Shown: piece after piece, positions 49,851 through 59,350 of the stretch
How positions within the stretch are numbered: the stretch's first letter is position 1
How the letters are laid out: the number at the start of each line of letters is the position of its first letter
From: Azospirillum sp. TSA2s
Lineage (GTDB): Bacteria; Pseudomonadota; Alphaproteobacteria; Azospirillales; Azospirillaceae
NCBI RefSeq assembly: GCF_004923315.1
Contig: NZ_CP039645.1
Span: 229,001-293,000, forward strand
Reading direction: 5' to 3'
DNA: 64,000 nucleotides
Position numbers and translations under genes: made by a program
Notes under the pieces: generated by a model
What the model was told of the DNA's origin: nothing
What the model saw: only the letters and a program-made list of their open reading frames with translations
Database searches by the model: none

Positions 49851-50915
49851 ATGATTCCGAACCTGAACCTCGTTCCCTTCGTCAGCGTCGATCACATGAT
49901 GAAGCTGGTGCTGCACATCGGCGTGGAGCGCTTCCTGACCGAGCTGTCGGCCTATGTGGAGGAGGATTTCCGCCGCTGGGAGAGCTTCGACAAGACGCCG
50001 CGGGTGGCGTCCCACAGCGCGGAAGGCGTGATCGAGTTGATGCCGACCAGCGACGGCCGCACCTATGGCTTCAAATACGTCAACGGCCATCCGAAGAACA
50101 CGCGGGAAGGGCGGCAGACCGTGACCGCCTTCGGCGTGCTGGCCGATGTCGGCAACGGCTATCCGGTCTTGATGACGGAGATGACCATCCTGACGGCGCT
50201 GCGCACCGCCGCGACCTCCGCCGTCGCCGCCAAGCATTTGGCGCCGAAGGATGCGACCTGCATGGCGATCATCGGCAACGGGGCGCAGGCGGAGTTCCAG
50301 GCGCTGGCCTTCAAGGCGCTGCTGGGGATAGGCAAGCTGCGGCTCTACGACATCGACCCGGCGGCGACGCAGAAATGCGTGCGCAACCTGCGTGACCAGG
50401 GCTTCGAGATCACCGCCTGCAAGTCGACCGAAGAGGCGGTGGAGGGCGCGCAGATCATCACCACCGTCACCGCCGACAAGCAATATGCCACCATCCTGAC
50501 CGACAACATGGTCGGGGCGGGGGTGCACATCAACGCCGTCGGCGGCGACTGCCCCGGCAAGACGGAGCTGCACCGCGACATCCTGTTGCGGTCGGACATC
50601 TTCGTCGAATACCCGCCGCAGACGCGGATCGAGGGTGAGATCCAGCAGCTGGCGCCCGACCATCCGGTGACGGAACTGTGGACGGTGATGACCGGACAGG
50701 CCGTCGGCCGGCGTGACGCGCGGCAGATCACGCTGTTCGATTCGGTGGGATTCGCGACAGAGGACTTTTCCGCCCTGCGCTATGTCCGCGACAAGGTGGC
50801 GGGGACCGGGCTCTACGAGAATCTGGACATGCTGGCCGATCCGGACGAGCCGCGCGACCTGTTCGGCATGATCCTGCGCGCGGCAAAACCGGCGCCGGTG
50901 GGCGAGGCGGCGTAG
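49851..50915 (+). CDS. ocd: Ornithine cyclodeaminase
   Basis: 354-aa NAD-dependent enzyme of the mu-crystallin family converting ornithine to proline and ammonia. Rossmann segment CMAIIGNGAQAEFQALAFKA, substrate-binding EGVIELMPTSDGRTYGFKYV and the conserved INAVGGDCPGKTELHRDILL are all present. Coupled to arginase it completes arginine to proline catabolism as in nopaline/octopine regions. Confidence 0.93.
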   Translation: MIPNLNLVPFVSVDHMMKLVLHIGVERFLTELSAYVEEDFRRWESFDKTPRVASHSAEGVIELMPTSDGRTYGFKYVNGHPKNTREGRQTVTAFGVLADVGNGYPVLMTEMTILTALRTAATSAVAAKHLAPKDATCMAIIGNGAQAEFQALAFKALLGIGKLRLYDIDPAATQKCVRNLRDQGFEITACKSTEEAVEGAQIITTVTADKQYATILTDNMVGAGVHINAVGGDCPGKTELHRDILLRSDIFVEYPPQTRIEGEIQQLAPDHPVTELWTVMTGQAVGRRDARQITLFDSVGFATEDFSALRYVRDKVAGTGLYENLDMLADPDEPRDLFGMILRAAKPAPVGEAA

Positions 50916-50940
50916 GGGGGCCATCACCCGCCGGAATCCT

Positions 50941-51053
50941 CCCTCTCCCCCCCGGGGTGAGGGCCGGGGTGAGGGGGATGCGTAGGGTGGATTCGGTCGG
51001 GGCGGAGGGTGCGCGATGCTTGATGATCCTCGCCGCGCGACCCCCTCACCTTA
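50941..51053. repeat. Intergenic palindromic repeat, copy I, left half (cut by an insertion)
   Basis: Starts CCCTCTCCCCCCCGGGGTGAG and ends CCCCCTCACCTTA just before the IS. The usual closing hairpin is missing here and a matching right half (TTAACCCTCTCCCC...) follows the IS at 53085, so the repeat was split by the insertion. Confidence 0.75.
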
Positions 51054-51063
51054 GGGGCGGTCT

Positions 51064-51831
51064 TCAGAATGCACTGAGGCGGTTTGCGATGATGAAGATG
51101 GCGGCGGCAGTGAGCAAGGAGAGGACGATCCGTCCGAGCCTATCCTGCCGTCGATCCAGGCGTTTGTTCGCAAGTAGCCAAGCGCAGCCGTGCTCGACAA
51201 CGCATCGGACCTTTCCCAGCCCCGAGCCGTGGGGCTCGCCGATCTTGCGGATGTGCGGTTGAACCCCGTCACGTAAGCAGAGCCAACGGTTATCGGCACT
51301 GTCGTAGCCTGCGTCGGCGTAGAGCTTGGCAATGGCGGCGCAGACCACCTGGGCCAGGCGCAGCAAGTCGGGGAAGAGCATGGTGTCATGGACATTGGCG
51401 GCAGACGGCATGACCGCCAGTGGCAGGCCGTCAGTCGAGACGACCACGTGATACTTGGTGCCGGGTTTGCCGCGGTCGGTCGGGTTTGGTCCGGTCAACT
51501 CACCACCGTGCTTTGCACGTACCGAACAACTGTCGACCACGACGTCCCAAGCGGCGGCATCGGGACCGGAGCGCGCCATACGGACGAGGACGGCATGGAC
51601 ACGGCGGAGCAACGCTGTCGTGTCCCATTTGTCCAAGCGGCGGCGCAGGGTTGAGCCTGAGGCGCGCCCGTCCGCCGCCCGAAGTTCGCGCCACTGGACG
51701 CCCTCACGCAGGAAGAAGCGGAGGGTTTCGATGACCTCCACGGTGGACATCGGCGGACGCCCGGGGCCGGCAGGCCGATCCTCGATCCGGTCGATGAGCC
51801 CTGCAACCAAGTCCGCAACTGTCGGTCCCAT
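51064..51831 (-). CDS. IS5-family (IS427-like) transposase
   Basis: 255-aa DDE transposase. N-terminal DUF4096-like region (PMSTVEVIETLRFFLREGVQ, WRELRAADGRASGSTLRRRL); catalytic Asp in VVVDSCSVRAKHGGE and YADAGYDSADNRW; Glu in KVRCVVEHGCAWLLANKRLD. The reading frame is intact as a single ORF (many IS427 members need a frameshift). It ends 10 bp from the left tip of the element. Confidence 0.9.
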   Translation of the reverse strand: MGPTVADLVAGLIDRIEDRPAGPGRPPMSTVEVIETLRFFLREGVQWRELRAADGRASGSTLRRRLDKWDTTALLRRVHAVLVRMARSGPDAAAWDVVVDSCSVRAKHGGELTGPNPTDRGKPGTKYHVVVSTDGLPLAVMPSAANVHDTMLFPDLLRLAQVVCAAIAKLYADAGYDSADNRWLCLRDGVQPHIRKIGEPHGSGLGKVRCVVEHGCAWLLANKRLDRRQDRLGRIVLSLLTAAAIFIIANRLSAF

Positions 51832-51920
51832 GCCCGCCTCTCTGTGCCAAAGGCACAGGAAACCGACAGCAGATCAGCGGGTTTCCAGAGGGGTGATCAT
51901 CGGATGAGCAACTGTCTTGT

Positions 51921-52998
<1,078 letters not shown>

Positions 52999-53034
52999 CC
53001 CTGGGGGGGTGGGGCATGCCCCACCCCCCCAGGG
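52999..53034. repeat. 36-bp perfect palindrome
   Basis: Arms of 18 bases (CCCTGGGGGGGTGGGGCA and its exact complement), centre GCATGC. It lies at the outer end of the IS110 non-coding region. It may be part of the IS110 end, a transcription block, or a separate palindromic repeat that the IS110 element targeted. Confidence 0.7.
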
Positions 53035-53084
53035 CTTCTTCTCTAGCAAAATTCAAAGACACAAGGGTTCTGGAAACCGCCTCT

Positions 53085-53113
53085 TAACCCTCTCCCCGGG
53101 GGGGAGAGGGGAT
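53085..53113. repeat. Intergenic palindromic repeat, copy I, right half
   Basis: Begins TTAACCCTCTCCCCGGGGGG, the expected continuation of the half at 50941-51053, directly after the IS right end. Confidence 0.7.
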
Positions 53114-53133
53114 CCTGGCGGGGCGAAGTGGAG

Positions 53134-54735
53134 TTACCCCACACCTTCCTCCGCCAGCGCCTGCTCCGCGCTGAGTTCCTCCAGGTCAAGCTCCGCTTCC
53201 AGGCGGTGAAGCACGGTGTCGTGGATGCGGCCGCCGCGGTGCAGGCCCAGGATCTCGGCGCGGGCGGCGCGGTTGGCGGCCAGGACGGCAGCGAAATGCT
53301 CGCGGCGGTCCTCCGTCAGCATGCCTTCGCTCTCGTGGAACCGCTCGGCCATGGTGGCGCGGTGGCCGTATTGTTCGAGAAGGCGGGGGTGGCGCTGGCG
53401 GCCGTCCGGCGTGCCGGAGCGATTGCGCACCGCCTCCAGCGCCGCACGGGCCATGCGGATGCGGGTTTCCGATTCCGACAGGGTCGGGCGGCGTTCCAGG
53501 GTGAAGCCGCCCAGCCGCATCATGCGGATCAGCGGGGCCAGCGTGGTCGCCTGCCCCAGGATCGACAGCAGGATCACCGCCCAGGTGGTTGCCAGGATGA
53601 TGTCGCGGCCGGGGAACTCCGCCGGGACCGACAGGGCGACGGCAAGGCTGACCACGCCGCGGATCGCCGCCCAGCCCATGATCGCCGGCACCGCCGCCGA
53701 CGGATAGGGATCGCGGCGGCGCAGGTTCGGGAACAGGAAGCGCGGCAGGTAGGTCGAGGGAAAGAGCCAGGCGAAGCGCGACAGGATCATCGCCAGCGCC
53801 ACGGCGACGATCATCGGCAGCAGGTCGAACAGGCCGGTCCCGGCCTCCGCCAGCCGGCCCAGCACGCCGCGCAGCGACAGGCCGATGATGATGAAGACCA
53901 TCGATTCCATCAGGAACACCGCCACCGCCCACACCGCGTTGGCGTGGGTGCGGAGTTGGGCGGTGAACAGGTCGTGCTGGCGCCGGCCCATCACCAGCCC
54001 GCAGCCGACGGTGGCGAGCACGCCGGACACATGCAGCGCCTCGCCGCCCAGATAGCTGCCCCAGGCGGCGAGGAAGCCACCGACGATGCTGAGCGGCACG
54101 TCGCGCAGACGACCCAGCAGCAGCGCGGCGACATGGCCGAAGACCACGCCGGCGGCCACCCCACCGATCGCCAGCCACAGGAACTCCAGCGAGGCGTCGG
54201 CGGCGTCGAAGGTGCCGGTCATCCCGGCGGCGATGGCGATGCGGAACAGCACCAGCCCGGTGGCGTCGTTCACCAGGCTCTCGCCCTCCAGCAAAGTGAC
54301 GATGCGCGGCGGCAGCGGCAGGCCCTTCAGAACCGCCTTGGCCGCCACCGCGTCGGGCGGCGACAGGATGGCCCCGAGCGTGAAGCAGGCCGCCCAGGGC
54401 AGCGACGGCATCACCAGATGGGCGGCCACCCCGATCGCCAGCGTGGTGAAGGCGACGGCGCCGACCGCCAGTTGAAGGATGATGCGCAGGTTGGCGCGGA
54501 AGTCGCTCCACACCGTGAAATAGGCGCTGGCGAACAGCAGCGGCGGCAGGAACAGCAGCAGGGTCAGGTCGGGATCGGGCGTGATCTCCGGCAGTCCGGG
54601 GACCAGGGCGAGCGCGATGCCGCCCAGCACCAGAACGGCGGACGGCGGCATCCGCAGACGCTTGGCCGCCAGTTCCAGCACGATGATCGCCGCCATCAGG
54701 CCAAGGACAAGTTCGAACTGACCGGATGGCGACAT
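53134..54735 (-). CDS. CPA1-family Na+/H+ antiporter (NhaP-like)
   Basis: 533-aa membrane antiporter with about twelve membrane helices. The ion-binding signature is visible as FTLGAILSPPDAVAAKAVLK and EGESLVNDATGLVLFRIAIA; IRGVVSLAVALSVP completes the cation-site helices. A cytosolic tail of about 120 residues after LIRMMRLGGF is helical and charged. It exchanges Na+ or K+ for protons for pH or salt tolerance. ATG 54735 chosen (MSPSGQFELV) over a longer N-terminal extension. Confidence 0.9.
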   Translation of the reverse strand: MSPSGQFELVLGLMAAIIVLELAAKRLRMPPSAVLVLGGIALALVPGLPEITPDPDLTLLLFLPPLLFASAYFTVWSDFRANLRIILQLAVGAVAFTTLAIGVAAHLVMPSLPWAACFTLGAILSPPDAVAAKAVLKGLPLPPRIVTLLEGESLVNDATGLVLFRIAIAAGMTGTFDAADASLEFLWLAIGGVAAGVVFGHVAALLLGRLRDVPLSIVGGFLAAWGSYLGGEALHVSGVLATVGCGLVMGRRQHDLFTAQLRTHANAVWAVAVFLMESMVFIIIGLSLRGVLGRLAEAGTGLFDLLPMIVAVALAMILSRFAWLFPSTYLPRFLFPNLRRRDPYPSAAVPAIMGWAAIRGVVSLAVALSVPAEFPGRDIILATTWAVILLSILGQATTLAPLIRMMRLGGFTLERRPTLSESETRIRMARAALEAVRNRSGTPDGRQRHPRLLEQYGHRATMAERFHESEGMLTEDRREHFAAVLAANRAARAEILGLHRGGRIHDTVLHRLEAELDLEELSAEQALAEEGVG

Positions 54736-54775
54736 GCTGGGGGTCCGCTGTTCTGCTTCGGAAGAGTCGAGGGGA

Positions 54776-55483
54776 TCAGGCGGCGGCCGGGGTGGCGGCG
54801 GCGGGATGCAGGGCGCAGGCGGCGGTGCCGACCAGACCCAGCGCGCCGGCCAGCAGCAGCGGCGCGGCAAGGCCGCTGTGCGTCACCAGCGCGGCGCCGA
54901 TGGCGGCACCGATGAAGATGGCGACGACACTGCCGATGCGGCGGATCCAGTTGGTGTCGGCTCCGCCGGCCAGCCGGGAATCGGCCGCCAGACCGGTCAG
55001 CGTCAGGGTCAGCACGGTGGTTGTCAGGTCCGGCACCTTCAGCTGCCGGATGGTCGCGTTGCGGAAGCCCATCGCCAGCGCGGTCAGCAGGATGATGCCG
55101 TAGAAGCCGGCCGAGTGGCTGGCGGCTTCTCCACCCTGGCGCAGCCATGCCAGCAGGGCCGCCAGCCACAGCAGCCCGGCCTCGATGGCGGCGGCGCTCA
55201 GCAGCCAGCGACGCAGCGGACGGCCGGCATGGGCCTTGCCGGTGCGGCCGGCGACCAGCGCGCCGATCAGGAAGGCGCAGATCGCCGTCAGATAGGGGGC
55301 GACGTCGAAACCCGGCGTGCCGGCGGCGGCAAAGCCGAGAAAGACGATGTTGCCGGTCATGTTGGCGGTGAACACCTTGTCGAGGCCGAGCACGCTGGTG
55401 GCGTCGACCAGACCGGTCGTCACCGACAGCAGCATCAGAAGCCAGGGCAGCGGCGCCGCGACGGGGGGAGAGGACGGGGCCAT
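54776..55483 (-). CDS. DUF1275 (YoaK) family membrane protein
   Basis: 235-aa membrane protein with about six to seven segments. The conserved start VTTGLVDATSVLGLDKVFTA with NMTGNIVFLGFAAAGTPG, and later ALAMGFRNATIRQLKVPDLT, TTTVLTLTLTGLAADS, are the DUF1275 blocks. Function unknown. It is 40 bp upstream of the antiporter gene and 14 bp downstream of the DoxX gene. Confidence 0.88.
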   Translation of the reverse strand: MAPSSPPVAAPLPWLLMLLSVTTGLVDATSVLGLDKVFTANMTGNIVFLGFAAAGTPGFDVAPYLTAICAFLIGALVAGRTGKAHAGRPLRRWLLSAAAIEAGLLWLAALLAWLRQGGEAASHSAGFYGIILLTALAMGFRNATIRQLKVPDLTTTVLTLTLTGLAADSRLAGGADTNWIRRIGSVVAIFIGAAIGAALVTHSGLAAPLLLAGALGLVGTAACALHPAAATPAAA

Positions 55484-55497
55484 GGCGTTCCCCTTTT

Positions 55498-55944
55498 TCA
55501 GTCGTTCGGGCCGAGGCGGCGGCGCATCCGCGAGATGATCGCCGCCAGGACGAAGCCGCCGACCAGACCGATATGCTCGAAGAAGGCGTTGGTGGCCATG
55601 AAGCGCTCCTGTCCCGCCATCGTCCAGAAATCATTGGCGATCAGGGCGGCCAGAACGGTGAAGACGCCGAGCGCGCCGGCACCGAGCCAGAGCGCGCGGT
55701 CCAGCAGGATCAGCAGCGGGCCGACCAGTTCGACCAGGATGGTCAGGGCCGCCCAGAGCGCCGGCGGGGTGAGGCCGAAATGCGCCTGTTCGGCGACGGC
55801 GCCCGGCCAGTCGGTCAGCTTCACCAGTCCGCCAAGGAGGTAGGCACCCACCAGCGCCAGCCGGGCGAGCAGCCATGTGCCGTTCCAGTCGAGGATGCGA
55901 TCGACGATGCGCTCTGCCGGGCGTTCGAAGGAGCGGAGGGTCAT
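55498..55944 (-). CDS. DoxX/DoxD-like membrane protein
   Basis: 148-aa protein with four membrane helices and the DoxX-type pattern LLARLALVGAYLLGGLVKLT then LVELVGPLLILLDRALWLGA and ALIANDFWTM. DoxX proteins are often redox- or membrane-associated partners of unknown function. ATG 55944; SD GGAGCGGAGGGTC-like. Confidence 0.75.
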   Translation of the reverse strand: MTLRSFERPAERIVDRILDWNGTWLLARLALVGAYLLGGLVKLTDWPGAVAEQAHFGLTPPALWAALTILVELVGPLLILLDRALWLGAGALGVFTVLAALIANDFWTMAGQERFMATNAFFEHIGLVGGFVLAAIISRMRRRLGPND

Positions 55945-55975
55945 GGGGAAGCCGTTTCGGTTTGGGGAAAAATCG

Positions 55976-56122
55976 CCCTCTCCCGCCCCGGGAGAGGGAG
56001 GGGACCCGCCGAAGGCGGGGAGGGTGAGGGGCAATCCGAACATGGATTCTCGATCCTTGGATTACCCCTCACCCTTCCCATGCTCCGCATGGGCCCCTTC
56101 CCTCTCCCGGGGCGGGAGAGGG
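55976..56122. repeat. Intergenic palindromic repeat, copy F
   Basis: Ends CCCTCTCCCG/CGGGAGAGGG, arms GGGTGAGGGG and CCCCTCACCC, centre CGAACATGGATTCTCG-like. Between DoxX and the amidohydrolase stop. Confidence 0.9.
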
Positions 56123-56141
56123 AGTTTCTTAGAGATGCGCC

Positions 56142-58139
56142 TTACACCGCCCAGCAGCCACAGCCCAGCGCGCCCCAGAAGGTTTGCACGTCGGCGGACG
56201 GGACGTCGGTGGCGTAGGCGGCGGCGTGGTCGTGGCCGTGGACGCCGCAGCCGGTGGCGCAGCCGCAGGCGGATGCCAACGCCTTGCGCTGGTCGCCCGA
56301 ACCGCCGTCGGCCGACTTGTAATAGCCGCCGAAGGTCCGCACCGGCGACCAGTCCGGCATCGGCTTGGGCAGTTGCGGCGCCAGCGGGCCGTAATCGCCC
56401 TCGCCATGCACCACCGCGCCGCCGAGGATGGTCAGCACCGAGTTCAGGTGGGCGATGCGGTCCTCGGAAACCGAGAAGAAATCGTCGGACAGCACGGCGA
56501 GGTCGGCGAGCTGGCCGGCCTTGATCTGGCCCTTCTTGCCCTGCTCGTTGGAGAACCAGGTGTTGGCCTCCGTCCACAGGCGCAGAGCGGTTTCGCGGTC
56601 CATCAGGTTGGCCTGGGGATAGAGGCCGAGCCCGCCCACCGTCTTGCCGGTCACCAGCCAGGACAGCGAGACCCATGGGTTGTAGCTGGCGACGCGGGTG
56701 GCGTCGGTGCCGGCGCCGACCGGCAGGCCGGCCGCCATCATCTTGGCGATCGGCGGGGTGCATTCGGCCGCCTTGGTGCCATAGCGCTCGACGAAATATT
56801 CGCCCTGATAGGCCATGCGGTGCTGGACGGCGATGCCGCCGCCGAGCGCGGCGATGCGGTCGATGTTGCGGTCGCTGATCGTCTCGGCATGGTCGAAGAA
56901 CCAGTGCAGCCCGTCGAAGGGGATGTCGCGGTTGACCTTCTCGAACACGTCAAGCGCGCGGCTGATGGTCTGGTCGTAGGTGGCGTGCAGGCGCCAGGGC
57001 CAGCGGTTCTCGGCCAGCAGGCGGATCACCGGCTCCAGATCGCCTTCCATATTGGGCGGCATGTCGGGGCGGGCGACGCGGAAATCCTCGAAATCGGCGG
57101 CGGAATAGACCAGCATCTCGCCGGCGCCGTTGTGGCGGTAACTGTCGTCGCCGTCGCCGGGCTTGACCTTCGACGCCCAGCCGGCGAAATCGGACAGCTC
57201 CTCCTTCGGCCTCTGGGTGAACAGGTTGTAGCTGATGCGCAGGGTCAGCTCGCCGTCGGCATGCAGCTTTTCGATGATGGCGTAATCGTCGGGATAGTTC
57301 TGGTAACCGCCGCCGGCGTCGATCACCCCGGTCACGCCCAGCCGGTTCATCTCGCGCATGAAATGGCGGGTGGAATTCAGCTGGTACTCGGGTGGCAGCT
57401 TCGGACCCTTGACCAGCGTCGAATAGAGGATCGTCGCGTTGGGCTGGGCCAGCAGCAGGCCGGTCGGATTGCCGGCGGCGTCGCGCACGATCTCGCCGCC
57501 GGGCGGATTCTGGGTGTCCTTGGTGTAGCCGACGGCGCGCAGGGCCGCGGCGTTCAGCAGGGCGCGGTCGTAGAGATGCAGGATGAAGACCGGCGTGTCG
57601 GGCGCGGCGGCGTTCAGTTCGTCGATGGTCGGCAGGCGCTTTTCCGCGAACTGGTGTTCGGTGAAGCCGCCGACGACGCGGACCCATTGCGGGGCCGGGG
57701 TGATGGCCGCCTGCTGCTTCAGCATCGCCATGGCGTCGGCGAGGCTCGGCACGCCGTCCCAGCGCAGCTCCATGTTGTAGTTCAGGCCGCCGCGGATGAT
57801 GTGCATGTGGCTGTCGATCAGCCCGGGAATCACACGCCGGCCCTTGGCGTCGATCACCGTCGCCTGGGGCGCCGCGGCGCGCACCTCGGCCTCCGTGCCG
57901 ACGGCGAGAAAGCGGCCGTCGCGGATGGCGATGGCGCTGGCCTGCGGGTTGGCGCGGTCGAGCGTGGTGACCTTGGCGTTGACGAGGATCAGGTCACCAG
58001 TGGGTGCGGTGTTCGGCATGGCGGCATTCCCGGGGCTGGACGCGAGGGTGGACAGCAGCGGCGCGGCGAGCAGCGAGGCGGCGGCGCTGCCCGCCATCGC
58101 CTTGCGGCGGCTGATGGCGGGAGGGGCGGGCGGCATCAT
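56142..58139 (-). CDS. YtcJ-type exported amidohydrolase with a Cys/His-rich C-terminal tail
   Basis: 665-aa amidohydrolase-3 family enzyme. A twin-arginine-like head (SRRKAMAGSAAASLLAAPLL) suggests Tat export. Amidohydrolase features: ILVNAKVTTLDRANPQASAI, metal motif GLIDSHMHIIRGG, VTGVIDAGGGY, DGLHWFFDHAETISDRNI, the Asp region PVGAGTDATRVASYNPWVSL and ADLAVLSDDFFSVSEDRI. The last 40 residues contain ASACGCATGCGVHGHDHA and end GALGCGCWAV, a Cys/His cluster not part of the amidohydrolase fold that could bind metal. ATG 58139 overlaps the XapX stop. Substrate unknown. Confidence 0.85.
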   Translation of the reverse strand: MMPPAPPAISRRKAMAGSAAASLLAAPLLSTLASSPGNAAMPNTAPTGDLILVNAKVTTLDRANPQASAIAIRDGRFLAVGTEAEVRAAAPQATVIDAKGRRVIPGLIDSHMHIIRGGLNYNMELRWDGVPSLADAMAMLKQQAAITPAPQWVRVVGGFTEHQFAEKRLPTIDELNAAAPDTPVFILHLYDRALLNAAALRAVGYTKDTQNPPGGEIVRDAAGNPTGLLLAQPNATILYSTLVKGPKLPPEYQLNSTRHFMREMNRLGVTGVIDAGGGYQNYPDDYAIIEKLHADGELTLRISYNLFTQRPKEELSDFAGWASKVKPGDGDDSYRHNGAGEMLVYSAADFEDFRVARPDMPPNMEGDLEPVIRLLAENRWPWRLHATYDQTISRALDVFEKVNRDIPFDGLHWFFDHAETISDRNIDRIAALGGGIAVQHRMAYQGEYFVERYGTKAAECTPPIAKMMAAGLPVGAGTDATRVASYNPWVSLSWLVTGKTVGGLGLYPQANLMDRETALRLWTEANTWFSNEQGKKGQIKAGQLADLAVLSDDFFSVSEDRIAHLNSVLTILGGAVVHGEGDYGPLAPQLPKPMPDWSPVRTFGGYYKSADGGSGDQRKALASACGCATGCGVHGHDHAAAYATDVPSADVQTFWGALGCGCWAV

Positions 58140-58426
58140 GCCTTCTTTCCCTTGCCGGCCTCGTCGGCCTGAACCAGATCGGCCGGTGGCTTGTCGGCTC
58201 CGGCCTGCGGACCCAGCACATGGCGGGCGCAGTCGGTCTGGATGAAGGCGACGACCGGTTCGCCGGCGATCATGCGCTTGACCACCGGCACCACCTGCTC
58301 GCCGACCAGCATGCCGAGCAGTCCGATCAGCGCGATGGTCGGCGGTGCCGGCGAGCGGACGCCGATCAGTGCATAGATGACGCCGACCAGGATACCGGCG
58401 CCGGCCGAAAGGAGATAGGGCATCAT
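58136..58426 (-). CDS. XapX-domain small membrane protein
   Basis: 96-aa protein with two hydrophobic segments in the first 50 residues: LLSAGAGILVGVIYALIGVR and PPTIALIGLLGMLVGEQVVP, which match the XapX domain, and a longer polar tail. XapX domains are found next to amidohydrolases or transporters, function unknown. It overlaps the amidohydrolase start by 4 bp. Confidence 0.82.
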   Translation of the reverse strand: MMPYLLSAGAGILVGVIYALIGVRSPAPPTIALIGLLGMLVGEQVVPVVKRMIAGEPVVAFIQTDCARHVLGPQAGADKPPADLVQADEAGKGKKA

Positions 58427-58505
58427 GGGTCCGGTCTCCCGGTCTGTAGATTGGGGCCGGTGCCCGGCCGGAACCGGGCACCGGGGACAGGATCAGGCGT
58501 GCCGA

Positions 58506-59192
58506 TTACGCATGTTCGTGCGCGGCGGCGCCGGTCACCTTGTGCGCGAACTCGCCGCGCTGCGGGGCCTTGTGGACCATGGTGTAGGCGTAATCGACGC
58601 CCATGCCGTAGGCGCCGAAATGCTCGCGAACGATGTTCATCACGCCGTCATAGGTGCCGCGCTTGGCCCAATCGCGCTGGATTTCCAGCAGGACGTTGAT
58701 CGAGGTGATGGAATGGGCGCCGGCCTGCTCCATGCGGCGAACCGCGGCGTCGTGGGCCTCCTTGGAGGTGCCGCCCGAACAATCGGTGACGATGTAGACC
58801 TCGAAGCCTTCCTCGATGGCGCACAGCGTCGGGTACAGCAGGCAGGCTTCGGTCCACAGCGCGGCGATGACCAGCTTCTTCTTGCCGGTCGCCTTGACGG
58901 CGGCCACCAGCTCTTCCGAATCCCAGCTGTTCATCGAGGTGCGCTCGATGGGGTCCTGCTTCAGGACGTCCATCAGCTCCGGCCAGATGTAGCCGGAGAA
59001 GCTCTCGGTCTCCACCGCGGTCACGATGGTCGAGGCGCCGAACAGCTTGGCCGTCTTGGCGAGCGCGATCGTGTTGTTCTTCAGCTGCTGGCGGTCGATG
59101 TTGACAACGCCGAAGGACATCTGCGGCTGGTGATCGATGAAGATGAAGACGGTGTCGTCGGCGTTGATGAGCGACTTGGCCGGGAAGGTCAT
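58506..59192 (-). CDS. Isochorismatase-family hydrolase (YcaC-like)
   Basis: 228-aa cysteine hydrolase-like protein. Catalytic Asp in VFIFIDHQPQMSFGVVNIDR, and Cys in LVIAALWTEACLLYPTLCAI with the YIVTDCSGGTSKEAHDAAVR block and the C-terminal MVHKAPQRGEFAHKV. YcaC-type enzymes form octamers; the substrate is unknown. ATG 59192 chosen; the frame is open upstream. Part of the amidohydrolase group. Confidence 0.85.
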   Translation of the reverse strand: MTFPAKSLINADDTVFIFIDHQPQMSFGVVNIDRQQLKNNTIALAKTAKLFGASTIVTAVETESFSGYIWPELMDVLKQDPIERTSMNSWDSEELVAAVKATGKKKLVIAALWTEACLLYPTLCAIEEGFEVYIVTDCSGGTSKEAHDAAVRRMEQAGAHSITSINVLLEIQRDWAKRGTYDGVMNIVREHFGAYGMGVDYAYTMVHKAPQRGEFAHKVTGAAAHEHA

Positions 59193-59350
59193 GATCTTTT
59201 CCTGTTCCGTGTGGATTTTGAAGGGGTTGGCTGCCGTTTTCGTCGGCGGCGCCGTCTGAAAGGATATTGGCACATGCTGGGATTTCGAGACAATTCTACC
59301 AGTTAGAACATAATTGTTGCTGATTGGAGGACAGTGTCTCGGTTTCCGGG

